64,000 nucleotides of DNA from Ferrimonas lipolytica (GTDB lineage: Bacteria; Pseudomonadota; Gammaproteobacteria; Enterobacterales; Shewanellaceae): positions 4,069,134 through 4,133,133 of the forward strand of contig NZ_CP051180.1 in NCBI RefSeq assembly GCF_012295575.1, given 5' to 3'. Below the pieces are notes generated by a model. That model saw only the letters and a program-made list of their open reading frames with translations. It was not told the DNA's origin and searched no databases. Below, in pieces: positions 1 through 9,307 of this stretch. The first letter of the stretch is position 1, and each line of letters opens with the position of its first letter. The position numbers and the translations under genes were made by a program.

Positions 1-431
1 TTGGTTATCATGGTGGCGGCACTCGCACCGATGTGAACCGCCGGACCTTCACGCCCAACCGAAAAGCCAGTGATTAATGCCAAAACGGCGGTTACGAATT
101 GATTAAAGCCTGACCCCAGAGGAATACGACCATAATGTTTGTGGATTCGGTGGATAACGAAGGCGATACCGGTACGACGATAGTGGCGGTGACTGACATA
201 GATCATGGCTGCAATCGCAGCGGCGCCAGAAATTGGCAAAGCCACTCGCATCCATTGCGGCAGCTGGGTAAAATCCTCAGCGCCCAGCCACATTAGATCC
301 TGCAATTTTAGGACTGAAAGCTGAAAAATGATAATAAGTCCGCTGGCAATGACGCCGACCAACAGCCCGAGCAAACAGAGTTGCACACTAAGGCGAGCAG
401 AAGAGAGGCGGTATTTATAATCAGCAATCAT
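1..431 (-). CDS. CLC-type chloride channel/transporter, N-terminal part (truncated by window edge)
   Basis: The reverse strand opens with ATG at 431 and stays open to the window edge, giving 143 residues. After a short N-terminus there is a hydrophobic helix (about residues 19-38), a second hydrophobic stretch (about 65-80), and the sequence GREGP at about residues 126-130. GREGP followed by a small-residue helix is the anion-selectivity signature of CLC chloride channels and H+/Cl- exchangers in the inner membrane. The C-terminal two thirds lies outside the window, so a CBS domain or the gating glutamate context beyond this point cannot be judged. It is divergent from the gene at 489. Family is confident, transport mode is not known. 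Confidence 0.85.
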   Translation of the reverse strand, partial: MIADYKYRLSSARLSVQLCLLGLLVGVIASGLIIIFQLSVLKLQDLMWLGAEDFTQLPQWMRVALPISGAAAIAAMIYVSHRHYRRTGIAFVIHRIHKHYGRIPLGSGFNQFVTAVLALITGFSVGREGPAVHIGASAATMIT

Positions 432-488
432 GTCTTTTCGTAGGCAAGCTGTATTAGTCCAAGTTTATCATAGAGATGTCATTAACTG

Positions 489-1211
489 ATGAAGCATATT
501 TGGAAACAACTTTATCCCAACGCATGGATACAATTGGCGTTGCTTCTGTGCGCTGTTGTAATTGGCTGCGTTGTTATGGTGCCAGAGCTGGTGCAGCAAC
601 AAAGTAAAATTGAGCAGCTGTTAGATGAAAAACAACGATTAACTGTGGCTAATGCCGTCTTGGAGCGACAGCAGAACACTACTGCATTAGAGCTGAAACT
701 TGAGCAGCAAAGCCAACAAGAAACCACGGCAGCACTGACACAGCAGCGCTTAAAAATGGACGAGTTGGAAAAAGAGTTAGCGTTTTACCGCAGTATTATG
801 GCTCCGGAAACCATAGTCGACGGGGTGGTGATCCATGACTTTGTGCTCGATGAAACCACCGAAATTCGCCGTTTTCGGTTTCAATTGGTGCTAACTCAGC
901 AAAAGGTGCGTAAACGCTACGCCAAAGGCTTTGTCGAAATCAGCGTCGACGGCAGCCAAGAGGGTAAACCTATGACCTTAGATCTGATTGAATTGAGCGA
1001 GCTGGAGCCTAAGCCTCGGTTTTCGTTTCGCTACTTTCAGCAGTTTGAGGGAGAGTTTGTGTTGCCACCAAGCTTTGTGCCTGAGCGCATTCGCGTCAAC
1101 GTAACTGGCACCAGTCGTAAGGCCAAAAACGAAAACACCTACCCATTTGCGGATCTGGTCAGCATCAGTAGCCTGCTCAATTTGCAAGGGGAAACCCAGT
1201 TCGCAGAATAA
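489..1211 (+). CDS. membrane-anchored coiled-coil protein (DUF6776-like)
   Basis: This 240-aa protein has a short cytoplasmic N-terminus, one hydrophobic segment at about residues 15-33, then a Gln/Glu/Leu-rich coiled coil at about 37-100 and a C-terminal domain likely facing the periplasm. The architecture and its position just upstream of erpA resemble uncharacterised proteins grouped as DUF6776 in marine gammaproteobacteria; that family name is from memory and is moderately certain. No catalytic motif is visible. The ATG at 489 lacks a strong Shine-Dalgarno but no better in-frame start precedes the membrane segment. It may be co-transcribed with erpA, 98 bp downstream. Confidence 0.7.
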   Translation: MKHIWKQLYPNAWIQLALLLCAVVIGCVVMVPELVQQQSKIEQLLDEKQRLTVANAVLERQQNTTALELKLEQQSQQETTAALTQQRLKMDELEKELAFYRSIMAPETIVDGVVIHDFVLDETTEIRRFRFQLVLTQQKVRKRYAKGFVEISVDGSQEGKPMTLDLIELSELEPKPRFSFRYFQQFEGEFVLPPSFVPERIRVNVTGTSRKAKNENTYPFADLVSISSLLNLQGETQFAE

Positions 1212-1309
1212 TGGTGTAATCTGGCTAATTACAAAATGTGCTTGGTATGATACTTGAACGGATTACTCAGGTATTAGATAATCGCTGAGTCTAAAATTGA
1301 GAGGTATAC

Positions 1310-1660
1310 ATGACTGCAGTCGCTGAACAAGCTCTGCCGATCGAATTCTCCGATGCCGCAGCGGCAAAGGTGAAAACCCTGTTGGCAGAAGAAGAAAACC
1401 CAGAATTGAAATTGCGTGTTTACGTAACTGGCGGCGGTTGTTCCGGTTTCCAGTACGGCTTTACCTTTGATGAGAAGGCCAATGACGGCGACATGACTGT
1501 GGTTAAAGAGGGTGTAACCTTGCTGGTAGACCCGATGAGTCTGCAATACTTAGTCGGTGGTATTGTTGATTACACTGAAGGGCTGGAAGGCAGCCGTTTC
1601 TTTGTTAACAACCCCAATGCAACCACTACCTGTGGCTGTGGCGCATCGTTCTCAGTCTAA
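1310..1660 (+). CDS. erpA: iron-sulfur cluster insertion protein ErpA
   Basis: The 116-aa product is an A-type Fe-S carrier (HesB/IscA family) that passes clusters to target enzymes, including those of isoprenoid synthesis and respiration. The three cluster-ligand cysteines are present: one in [10 protein letters not shown] (about residue 44) and two in the C-terminal CGCGASFSV. Length matches E. coli ErpA (114 aa). A GAGAGG ribosome-binding site lies about 5 bases ahead of the ATG. The N-terminal portion around residues 8-12 (ALPIEFSD) is typical of ErpA rather than IscA. A strong terminator follows. Confidence 0.96.
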   Translation: MTAVAEQALPIEFSDAAAAKVKTLLAEEENPELKLRVYVTGGGCSGFQYGFTFDEKANDGDMTVVKEGVTLLVDPMSLQYLVGGIVDYTEGLEGSRFFVNNPNATTTCGCGASFSV

Positions 1661-1692
1661 ATGGATTGAATCGAGCGTGCTCAAAGCTCACT

Positions 1693-1718
1693 AAAAGCCG
1701 CCTTACGGCGGTTTTTTT
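1693..1718 (+). terminator. intrinsic terminator after erpA
   Basis: A CCGCC/GGCGG stem with a TTAC loop is followed directly by seven T residues, 30-50 bp after the erpA stop codon. Confidence 0.9.
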
Positions 1719-1839
1719 GTGTCCACAGTTCAATAGTCACAGCAAAGAATAAGTCGTCATTTATTCTCTTCACTTCTTTCGCTCTGCCCTCTCTCCAATG
1801 CTTAGCCTCTACTTTTAACTGTGGTTAAAAAGGGAAGGA

Positions 1840-2106
1840 CTACCAGCCCAACTGCAGCAATCGTGCGGTGGGGACTTTCACTCAGTACTGCTTGGCGTTC
1901 ATGCCAGGTTGCCTGTGTTGAAGCGAACGCTGTTTGAGATTGGGGTGGAGTTTCCTGCCTATCAAGCCTCTAAAGAGATAGTTAGTCAACTGGGTGGGAT
2001 CCCGGCAACGCCTATTATGTTGAAAGCTGGAAACGACGGTCGTTTCCGTCGTCACTTCCGTGGTTTTACCGATGCGGATAGCTTGCAACCGCTACTGTGT
2101 AGTTAG
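1840..2106 (+). pseudogene. decayed thioredoxin-fold gene
   Basis: From 1900 to 2106 one frame reads ARLPVLKRTLFEIGVEF, then IPATPIMLK, then GFTDADSLQPLL. This order (helix after the active site, cis-proline strand, C-terminal helix) fits thioredoxin-like proteins. The active-site region is not in the same frame: a TAWRSCQ-like stretch, resembling a WCxxC site with the first Cys lost, is read one frame away at about 1887-1907. No credible start codon or ribosome-binding site precedes it. I infer a frameshifted remnant. An intact small protein starting at TTG 1909 is possible but would lack the redox motif. Confidence 0.4.
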
Positions 2107-2141
2107 CTGCTAGTTGGCCAAGACGACAACCCAAAGAGATT

Positions 2142-2170
2142 AACGCCGCTGAGTTTCAGCGGCGTTTTTG
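2142..2170 (+). terminator. intrinsic terminator
   Basis: GCCGCTGA and TCAGCGGC form a perfect 8-bp stem with a 3-base loop, preceded by AA and followed by TTTTT. It closes the pseudogene region. Confidence 0.85.
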
Positions 2171-2341
2171 GTGGTTTCGATTAAATATCAATCTTAACTG
2201 CAGCCTGCGGGGGGTGGCGTTATCTGTATTGCCGCGACTGTAATCTGCGCAAGTTGTCACATATTTAAGCTGAAAGCGTACGCCGATCACATTATCATCT
2301 CGGGCATAACTAGAAAATGACGTTCCCAAGGAGTGGTTGTA

Positions 2342-3409
2342 ATGTCCCGAAACCCGATTGTGGTTGCCATGCTGATCAGTGTGGCATTGGTATTGTGGTT
2401 GGCCTCTGGCGTAGTGTGGCCAAGCGAGGATGAATCCGCTGATAAGGCAACCATTGCCGCGGTAAAAGAGCCGGTTGAGGTAATGGCAAAGTTGATGCAA
2501 GCGCAGCCAATCCAGCGCGAGGTCAACCTGTATGGACGCACCGCTCCGGATCGCATGGCGACGCTTAGAGCAGAGGTACGTGGACGCATTACTGCCATCT
2601 TGGCTGAGCGCGGTAGTGCCGTCGTAGCTGGGCAACCGTTAGTTAAACTGCACCAACGGGATTTACCGCAGCAACTGGCCCGTGCACAAACTACCTTGCA
2701 ACAGCAAACTCTCGACTTCAATGGGGCGCAAAAGCTCGCCAAGCAAGGCTTGCAAGGCGAGTTACAACTGGCACAAGCCAAAGCTGGGTTAGCCAGCGCC
2801 GAAGCGGAAGTGGCGCGGTTACAATTAGAGATCGACCATACCATCATCCGTGCGCCGTTTACTGGAGTGCTTAACGAGCGATACGTTGAGATAGGCGATT
2901 ACTTAGGCGTGAGTGATCCAGTGGCAATGGTGGCGGATCTGGATCCCTTGGTAGTCAATGCTGAGGTGACTGAGGTTGATGTAGTGGCGCTAAGTACTGG
3001 CCAACAAGCGACGGCCAACTTTATTGGCGACGCCAGTTCCAGTGGTACCTTGCGTTATATTTCATCAATGTCGAGCGAAGGTACTAACACCTTCCGTATT
3101 GAAGTCGCGTTACCCAACCCAAATGGCAAACTGCGGGCAGGTAAAAGCGCCGAGCTGGTTTTGCCGCTGGAACAGCGCAACGCCATCTACATCACTCCGG
3201 CGTTGTTGGCGTTGGATGAGCAGGGTCATCTTGGGGTAAAGGCGGTCGAACAGGGCCACGTTAAGTTCTATCCCATCGAGATGGTCAAAGCCGACGGCGA
3301 TGGTGTCTGGACCGGCGGTGTGCCCGACGAGATTACCGTTATCACTGTTGGTCAGGCGTTTGTGCGCGATGGCGATCCAGTTCAGGTGTCGCTGGAGTCG
3401 CAACCATGA
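2342..3409 (+). CDS. RND efflux periplasmic adaptor subunit (membrane fusion protein)
   Basis: The 355-aa protein has an N-terminal membrane anchor (about residues 7-24) and then the membrane-fusion-protein fold: a barrel-sandwich hybrid half (RAEVRGRITAILAERG), an alpha-helical hairpin with QLARAQTTLQQQ, the second lipoyl half (IRAPFTGVLNERYVEIGDY), and a beta-barrel. It bridges the inner-membrane RND pump to an outer-membrane channel. An AAGGAG lies 8 bases before ATG 2342; an in-frame GTG at 2333 overlaps this site and is less likely. Its stop overlaps the pump start by 4 bases (ATGA), so the two are translationally coupled. No outer-membrane factor gene is in the window. Confidence 0.92.
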   Translation: MSRNPIVVAMLISVALVLWLASGVVWPSEDESADKATIAAVKEPVEVMAKLMQAQPIQREVNLYGRTAPDRMATLRAEVRGRITAILAERGSAVVAGQPLVKLHQRDLPQQLARAQTTLQQQTLDFNGAQKLAKQGLQGELQLAQAKAGLASAEAEVARLQLEIDHTIIRAPFTGVLNERYVEIGDYLGVSDPVAMVADLDPLVVNAEVTEVDVVALSTGQQATANFIGDASSSGTLRYISSMSSEGTNTFRIEVALPNPNGKLRAGKSAELVLPLEQRNAIYITPALLALDEQGHLGVKAVEQGHVKFYPIEMVKADGDGVWTGGVPDEITVITVGQAFVRDGDPVQVSLESQP

Positions 3410-6400
3410 GTGCGATTATTCAAGCGCTGTTGAGTCGCAGCCGCAGTGTGTTGATGGTCTTCATGCTGCTGTTGATCTCCGGCACCGTTACCTACCTCAA
3501 CATTCCCAAAGAATCTGAACCCGACATTACCATTCCGGTGATCTACGTTTCCATTAGTCACGATGGGATCTCACCGGAAGACGCCGAGCGCATGTTGATC
3601 CGGCCGATGGAGCAGGAGTTACGCAGCATCGAGGGAATCGATGAGTTGCGTTCCACCGCATCGGAAGGGCACGCCAGTATCGTGATGGAGTTCGATGCTG
3701 GTTTTGATCCTCGGGTGGCGCTAGCCAGTGTTCGCGACAAAGTCACCTTAGCGCGGGCTAAGTTGCCAGCGGATACCGAAGAGCCAACCGTTAATGAAGT
3801 AACCATGGCCGGAGAGAATCCGGTAATAACGGTAACCCTGTCTGGGCCGTTATCGGAACGATCATTGGTGCAGATCGCCCGTCGCTTGCAAGATGCGTTT
3901 GAAGCCTTACCGCAGGTGTTGGAAGTTGAGATCGGCGGCGATCGCGATGAACTGCTGGAGATCATTGTTGATCCGCTGCTACTGGAGAGCTATCAGCTGT
4001 CGGTTGGCGACATCGTTACCTTGGTTGCCCGCTCTAACCGGTTGGTACCGGCGGGCACCATGGACACCGGCGAAGGCCGCTTTGCGGTGAAGTTACCGTC
4101 GGTATTTGAAAGCATTAAAGATGTGCTCGATCTGCCAGTGAAGGTACAGGGCGATCAAGTGGTTACCATTGGCGATCTGGCTACGGTTCGTCGTGGCTTT
4201 AAGGATCCGCAATCTTACGCCCGCTTGAATCAACAACCGGCATTGTCGCTTGAAGTAAAGAAGCGTCCGGGTAAGAACATTATCGAAACGGTGCAGTTGG
4301 TGCGTGGCATTGTTGAGCAGAGCCAACCACAGTGGCCTAACGGTTTAGAGGTAACCTTTACCGGCGATCGCAGCGAAGAGATCGAAGAGATGTTGTTGGA
4401 TCTGCAAAATAACGTCTTGTCGGCGATCATCTTGGTTACCATCGTGGTGGTGGCGGCACTGGGACTGCGCAGTGCCGGTTTAGTCGGGGTTGCGATCCCC
4501 GGTTCATTTCTCACAGGGATCCTGTTGCTTGGAAGCATGGGGCTTACCGTCAATATGGTGGTGCTATTTGCGTTGATTATGGCGGTCGGCATGTTGGTGG
4601 ATGGTGCGATCGTAGTGACCGAATTTGCCGATCGACGCATGACCGAGGGCGCCGATAAACGCACCGCTTATAGCGAAGCAGCACAGCGGATGGCGTGGCC
4701 GATCATCGCCTCAACCGCAACCACCTTAGCCGCCTTTGCTCCGCTGCTGTTCTGGCCGGGGATCATGGGCGAGTTTATGAAATATATGCCACTCACCTTG
4801 ATAGCGACCCTTAGTGCGTCACTGTTGATGGCATTGATCTTTGTGCCGACGCTTGGCTCTTTGTTTGGTAAACCTTTGCCATTAAGCGCTAAAACTAGGG
4901 CGGCGATGGCACAAGCACAAAGCGGTGATTTAACCAAGTTGCCGGGTTTTAGCGGCCATTATGTGCGCCAGTTGCAGCGAGCCATTGTGCACCCTTGGAA
5001 GGTCTTAATGCTGATGTTGGCAGTGGTGGTGGTGATCATCACCGCTTATGTGGTTAACAATGCGGGCACTGAGTTCTTCCCTGAAGTAGAGCCTGATGGA
5101 CTTAATCTTTATGTCCGTGGCTATGGCGATCTGTCGATCACTGAGAAAGACGAGCTGATGAAAAAGGTGGAGCAGCGGATCGGTGATATGGAGGAGTTAG
5201 AAACGCTTTACAGTCGCAGTGGTGGCACCGATCAAATCGGCTATGCGCGTTTGAATCTGATCGATTGGCAACAGCGAGTCAGTGCGGACGATGTCGTGGC
5301 TAAGGTACGCCAGCGCTTGGACGATCTAAAAGGGATCGAGCTGGAGGTACGCCGTGATCAAAATGGTCCGTCTGGCGGCAAACCGTTCCAGTTGCAGCTC
5401 TCGTCTAAGTTGCCTGTGGCTCTTAATGATGCGATCGATAAGATCCGCTCAGAGCTCGACGCCGATCCGAATTTCATTAACGTTACCGATAACGGCACCA
5501 AGCCAGGGATCGAGTGGCAGCTGCTGGTTGATCGAACCAAGGCGGCTCGGTTCGGTGCTGATGCAACCCTAGTTGGTAGTACCGTTCAGTTGGTAACTTC
5601 AGGCTTAAAGCTGGGGGAGTATCGGCCGGACGATGCCGATGATGAGCTGGATATCCGTGCTCGCTTCCCTGCCGATAAACGCCATATTCTGCGATTGGAT
5701 CAGCTGCGGATAAACACCAGCTATGGCCAGGTTCCGGTAGGCAACTTTATGGAGCGCCAACCTGCACCGAAGGTGGATAGTATTCGCCGGGTTGATGGCC
5801 GTCGAGTGATGACCATAGAAGCCGATCTGGCTCCCGGTGTCCAGTTAGCGCAGGTGCTACCGGCACTGCAAGCGAAACTGCCGGATCTTAACTTGGATCC
5901 TTCAGTGCAGTTCAGTTTCCGTGGTGAGAAAGAGGATCAGCAAGAATCGCAAACCTTCTTGGTGAACGCCTTTTTGATCGCGTTGTGCGTTATGGCGATC
6001 ATCTTGGTCACTCAGTTTAATTCGATCTTCCAAGCGTTTTTGATTCTCACCGCAGTGATGCTGTCGATCGCAGGGGTACTGCTTGGGTTAATGGTGACTA
6101 ACCAGCCATTTGGTATTGTCATGTGTGGCCTTGGGGTAATTGCATTGGCAGGGATCGTCGTAAACAACAACATCGTTTTGATCGATACCTATAACGTATT
6201 GCTCAAGCAGGGCATGACGCCAGCCGAAGCGATCGTCCGGACTGGAGCGCAGCGACTGCGGCCGGTGATGTTGACCACCATCACCACAATTCTTGGGTTA
6301 ATGCCGATGGTGTTGCAGGTTAATATCGATCTCTTCAACCGCGCGATAACCGTGGGAGCACCATCAACTCAATGGTGGTCGCAACTGGCCACAACCGTTG

Positions 6401-6510
6401 CTGGCGGGCTAGCTTTTGCCACCTTCTTAACGTTGTTATTGACGCCAAGTTTATTGGCTCTGCGGGCGGGAAAGGGTTTGCATCAACGACCAACCCTTAC
6501 CACTACTTAG
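3406..6510 (+). CDS. RND-family efflux permease
   Basis: At 1034 aa this is a full-length AcrB/HAE1-type inner-membrane pump, driven by proton motive force. The N-terminal helix is followed by the porter domain, then the helix cluster containing MVLFALIMAVGMLVDGAIVV, where acidic residues of the proton relay sit, and a second porter/helix half after about residue 520 (HPWKVLMLMLAVVVVI). The duplicated hydrophobic pattern gives twelve expected membrane helices. It is coupled to the adaptor gene by a 4-base overlap. Sequence relationship looks closer to the diverse single-MFP-operon RND pumps of marine bacteria than to AcrB itself, so substrates cannot be named. Confidence 0.93.
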   Translation: MSAIIQALLSRSRSVLMVFMLLLISGTVTYLNIPKESEPDITIPVIYVSISHDGISPEDAERMLIRPMEQELRSIEGIDELRSTASEGHASIVMEFDAGFDPRVALASVRDKVTLARAKLPADTEEPTVNEVTMAGENPVITVTLSGPLSERSLVQIARRLQDAFEALPQVLEVEIGGDRDELLEIIVDPLLLESYQLSVGDIVTLVARSNRLVPAGTMDTGEGRFAVKLPSVFESIKDVLDLPVKVQGDQVVTIGDLATVRRGFKDPQSYARLNQQPALSLEVKKRPGKNIIETVQLVRGIVEQSQPQWPNGLEVTFTGDRSEEIEEMLLDLQNNVLSAIILVTIVVVAALGLRSAGLVGVAIPGSFLTGILLLGSMGLTVNMVVLFALIMAVGMLVDGAIVVTEFADRRMTEGADKRTAYSEAAQRMAWPIIASTATTLAAFAPLLFWPGIMGEFMKYMPLTLIATLSASLLMALIFVPTLGSLFGKPLPLSAKTRAAMAQAQSGDLTKLPGFSGHYVRQLQRAIVHPWKVLMLMLAVVVVIITAYVVNNAGTEFFPEVEPDGLNLYVRGYGDLSITEKDELMKKVEQRIGDMEELETLYSRSGGTDQIGYARLNLIDWQQRVSADDVVAKVRQRLDDLKGIELEVRRDQNGPSGGKPFQLQLSSKLPVALNDAIDKIRSELDADPNFINVTDNGTKPGIEWQLLVDRTKAARFGADATLVGSTVQLVTSGLKLGEYRPDDADDELDIRARFPADKRHILRLDQLRINTSYGQVPVGNFMERQPAPKVDSIRRVDGRRVMTIEADLAPGVQLAQVLPALQAKLPDLNLDPSVQFSFRGEKEDQQESQTFLVNAFLIALCVMAIILVTQFNSIFQAFLILTAVMLSIAGVLLGLMVTNQPFGIVMCGLGVIALAGIVVNNNIVLIDTYNVLLKQGMTPAEAIVRTGAQRLRPVMLTTITTILGLMPMVLQVNIDLFNRAITVGAPSTQWWSQLATTVAGGLAFATFLTLLLTPSLLALRAGKGLHQRPTLTTT

Positions 6511-6525
6511 ATTATTTACAGCAGT

Positions 6526-6569
6526 GGCAACAGCCTAAAACTGTCATCGAACCTTGATAGGCTGTTGCC
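6526..6569 (+). terminator. stem-loop after the RND operon (possible weak terminator)
   Basis: GGCAACAGCCT (6526-6536) and AGGCTGTTGCC (6559-6569) are perfect inverted repeats separated by 22 bases. Only a short pyrimidine stretch (TCTATT) follows, so termination may be partial and chrA may be partly co-transcribed. Confidence 0.4.
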
Positions 6570-6592
6570 TCTATTGCATGGGGTAACAATCG

Positions 6593-7747
6593 ATGCCAAT
6601 GAGCAATCCGTTGCAGATCTTTTATCAGTTCCTCAAGCTAGGCTTACTCTCTTTTGGTGGCCCAGCGGCGCACTTGGGCTATTTTCAGCGACACTTTGTC
6701 TCTGAACTGCGCTGGGTAAAGCAGGGACAATACAGTCAACTGGTGGCACTTAGTCAGTTGTTGCCCGGCCCAGGCAGCAGCCAAGTTGGGTTTGCTATTG
6801 GTTACTTAAGGGGGGGCTTAGCTGGCGGTATCGCCGCCTTTGTGGGTTTTACCCTGCCGTCATTCATTATCATGCTCAGCTTGGCGTTGGGCTATGGCCA
6901 ATGGCAGTCGTGGCCAATGGCTGACTCGATAATCAGCGGCTTAAAGCTGGTGGCATTGGTGGTGGTTGCTGACGCAGTCTGGCAGATGAGTAAGCAGTTT
7001 TGTCGTGATAGTGCCATGTGGTTACTTGCGGCACTGGCCGCAGCAGTGATGTTAGTGGTGCCCGATGTTGGTGCTCAAATGGCAGTATTGCTCGCCGCGG
7101 CGTGTTGGGGCTGGTGGTCTGGCCGCAATCAGGCGGATGAATTAGTCACCTCACCGTTGTCATTGAACTGGCCGGCATTAGCAACGTTGTTGGCGTTGAC
7201 GCTGTATATTCTCTGGCCAAGTGAAACGGCGCTGGGGCTGTTGATGGCTGATTTTTATCAAGCTGGCGCCTTGGTGTTCGGTGGCGGCCATGTGGTGCTG
7301 CCACTGTTACAACAATTTGCTGGCGATAGCCTTAGCAGTAGTGAATTTCTTAGTGGCTATGCTGCGGCTCAAGCGGTACCGGGGCCGATGTTTACCGTGG
7401 CCACTTACTTAGGTGCCATGAGTTTGCCCGATGATGCTGTGATGGCGGCTGGCGCGACGACCATCGCTATCTTCCTGCCAGGGTTGTTGTTGATGTGGCT
7501 GTGCATCAACAGTTGGCAAGCGTTGGCACAGCGGCCGCAGGTAGCAGCGATTGTTGCCGCACTTAACGCTGCCGTTGTTGGCCTGTTATTTAGCGCGCTG
7601 TATCAGCCGGTGTTTACTAGTGCCGTTGGTCAGCCAAGGGATGTTGCTATCGCCTTGGTCGCAATGGTGTTATTGCGTCAATTCCGTTGGCCGTTGCTAG
7701 CGGTTATCACTTTGGTGTTAGGGATATTCCTGCTGCTGGCGCTGTAA
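6593..7747 (+). CDS. chrA: chromate transporter ChrA (CHR family, two-domain form)
   Basis: The 384-aa protein is an inner-membrane transporter of the CHR family, which exports chromate or related oxyanions. Two homologous halves are visible: the N-terminal half with FLKLGLLSFGGPAAHLGYF and LPGPGSSQVGFAIGY, and the C-terminal half with FGGGHVVLPLL and AAQAVPGPMFTVATYLGA. These FGGP / PGP motif pairs define the family. About ten hydrophobic helices are present. Two ATG codons (6593 and 6599) are in frame; 6593 gives MPMSNPLQ. The preceding stem-loop makes it likely to have its own regulation. No chrB regulator is seen. Confidence 0.92.
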   Translation: MPMSNPLQIFYQFLKLGLLSFGGPAAHLGYFQRHFVSELRWVKQGQYSQLVALSQLLPGPGSSQVGFAIGYLRGGLAGGIAAFVGFTLPSFIIMLSLALGYGQWQSWPMADSIISGLKLVALVVVADAVWQMSKQFCRDSAMWLLAALAAAVMLVVPDVGAQMAVLLAAACWGWWSGRNQADELVTSPLSLNWPALATLLALTLYILWPSETALGLLMADFYQAGALVFGGGHVVLPLLQQFAGDSLSSSEFLSGYAAAQAVPGPMFTVATYLGAMSLPDDAVMAAGATTIAIFLPGLLLMWLCINSWQALAQRPQVAAIVAALNAAVVGLLFSALYQPVFTSAVGQPRDVAIALVAMVLLRQFRWPLLAVITLVLGIFLLLAL

Positions 7748-7754
7748 TCGGCAG

Positions 7755-7800
7755 AGCCGAAGGCTTGATATAAACTTCAACACTTAACTACGACACAGCC
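7755..7800 (-). repeat. dispersed MITE-like element, partial copy A
   Basis: Read on the minus strand this begins GGCTGTGTCGTAGTTAAGTG and continues to GCCTTCGGC, matching the left end of the elements at 23752, 28858 and 36628. Only about 46 bp remain; the other end is missing near the chrA stop codon. Confidence 0.75.
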
Positions 7801-7840
7801 AAAAAAAACGCCACCAGCATGAGCCGATGGCGGTTTTTTA
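7801..7840. terminator. bidirectional terminator between chrA and selD
   Basis: An A-run, a CGCCA...TGGCG stem and a T-run make this usable in both directions, between two convergent genes. Confidence 0.8.
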
Positions 7841-7852
7841 GTGTGCGGTCAA

Positions 7853-8884
7853 TCAGCTTAAGCTGACGCGTGTTTCACCGCTGCGCTTAGCTAAGGTGCC
7901 GATAGGTTGAATGGCAATACCTGCCGCCGCTAAGGTTTGCTCTACTTCCGCTTTAGCGTCGTCAGCCACCGCAACCAATAGGCCACCTGAGGTTTGAGGA
8001 TCGCAGAGAATGGTGCGCTGCTGATCGGTTAGCTGTGGCAGTTTGTGGCCGTAGCTATCGAAATTACGTCCGCTACCTCCAGGGATACAACCTTGCTCTA
8101 GGTAGTTGCTTACCTGTGGAAGCAAAGGTAACGACTCAAAGTTAATGGCCGCCTGTAAGCCGGCGCCATCACACACTTCAATTAGGTGACCAGCTAAGCC
8201 GAAACCGGTGACATCGGTAATGGCATGAACACCACTAATTTTGGCCAATTCAATGCCAATTTTGTTGAGCTGACACATCGCTTCAACCGCAATTTCGCTG
8301 TGCTCTGGCTGCAGTTTCTTCTGTTTCTGCGCGGTAGTTAAAATGCCGATGCCCAGAGGCTTAGTTAGGTACAGGGTATCGCCCGCTTTGGCTTGGTCGT
8401 TACGTTTCAATTGCTCCAGAGGCACCGAACCGGTTACCGCTAGGCCAAAGATCGGTTCTGGACTATCGATGGAGTGGCCACCGGCCAAGATGATGCCCGC
8501 ATCACGACAGGCAGCACGGCCACCTTCAATCACTTGCTGGCCCACTTCCGGTGGCAGCTTGGCAATTGGCCAACCAAAGATCGCAATCGCCATCATCGGC
8601 TTGCCACCCATGGCGTACACGTCACTGATGGCGTTGGTGGCGGCAATGCGGCCAAAGGTAAAGGGATCATCGACGATTGGCATAAAGAAGTCGGTGGTGC
8701 TGATGATCCCGGTATGATCGTCCAGCGCATAGACGGCGGCGTCATCACGGCTAGCGTTACCCACAATCAGACGCTTATCGTCCAGTTCCGGCAGGCTAGA
8801 TTGCAACATGGTGTCGAGCACCTTAGGAGAGATCTTGCAGCCGCAGCCAGCGCCGTGACTGTATTCCGTTAGTTTAATAGTCAT
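7853..8884 (-). CDS. selD: selenide, water dikinase (selenophosphate synthetase)
   Basis: SelD makes selenophosphate from selenide and ATP, the selenium donor for selenocysteine and 2-selenouridine tRNA. The 343-aa product carries the N-terminal GAGCGCK loop: Cys14 and Lys17 align with the catalytic Cys17 and Lys20 of E. coli SelD. The AIR-synthase-like fold is evident from [19 protein letters not shown] and [13 protein letters not shown]. The catalytic position is Cys, not selenocysteine. It lies 20 bp downstream of the DsrE-family gene and probably shares its transcript. The selA/selB genes are not in the window. Confidence 0.97.
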   Translation of the reverse strand: MTIKLTEYSHGAGCGCKISPKVLDTMLQSSLPELDDKRLIVGNASRDDAAVYALDDHTGIISTTDFFMPIVDDPFTFGRIAATNAISDVYAMGGKPMMAIAIFGWPIAKLPPEVGQQVIEGGRAACRDAGIILAGGHSIDSPEPIFGLAVTGSVPLEQLKRNDQAKAGDTLYLTKPLGIGILTTAQKQKKLQPEHSEIAVEAMCQLNKIGIELAKISGVHAITDVTGFGLAGHLIEVCDGAGLQAAINFESLPLLPQVSNYLEQGCIPGGSGRNFDSYGHKLPQLTDQQRTILCDPQTSGGLLVAVADDAKAEVEQTLAAAGIAIQPIGTLAKRSGETRVSLS

Positions 8885-8904
8885 CTGATATCCAAAATTC
8901 CGCT

Positions 8905-9264
8905 TTAAATGTGAATCACTTTATCGCTGTCTAGGGTCCACTGGGTTAACTCAACTAGGGTAGCTACCTCAACTCCGTCGATACAACGCTCAGGGGTTAT
9001 GCCCCGTGCTTCAACACAGGTTTTACACATATGGATGCTTACCCCTTGGGCCAGCAAAATCTCCAACATCTGGCCAATGTGCACACTGAAATCTGGGGTC
9101 TTTTGCTGCGACAGCGCCGCGGTGACCGCATCAGACATCAGAAACAATCGTTGTGTTACCGGTGTGGTGCTATGTTCTTCCATCGCGATGGCCATGCGCA
9201 GCGCATTGTAGAGCTTCTCGCTGCCATAAGGACCATCGTGCGCAACTAAAAGAATGGAGGTCAT
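8905..9264 (-). CDS. DsrE/DsrF-family protein
   Basis: The 119-aa protein has the DsrE fold pattern: an N-terminal strand [22 protein letters not shown], a middle segment FLMSDAV, and a cysteine pair in [12 protein letters not shown] near residues 79-82. Members of this family (TusD, DsrE, YchN) carry sulfur as persulfide or have unknown redox roles. Its position directly upstream of selD raises the possibility of a role in sulfur or selenium handling; that is inference from context only. Length matches stand-alone DsrE proteins. Confidence 0.8.
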   Translation of the reverse strand: MTSILLVAHDGPYGSEKLYNALRMAIAMEEHSTTPVTQRLFLMSDAVTAALSQQKTPDFSVHIGQMLEILLAQGVSIHMCKTCVEARGITPERCIDGVEVATLVELTQWTLDSDKVIHI

Positions 9265-9307
9265 GTGCTACCTATCTGGTTAAAAAGAACCGAGTGCATT
9301 GGCACTA

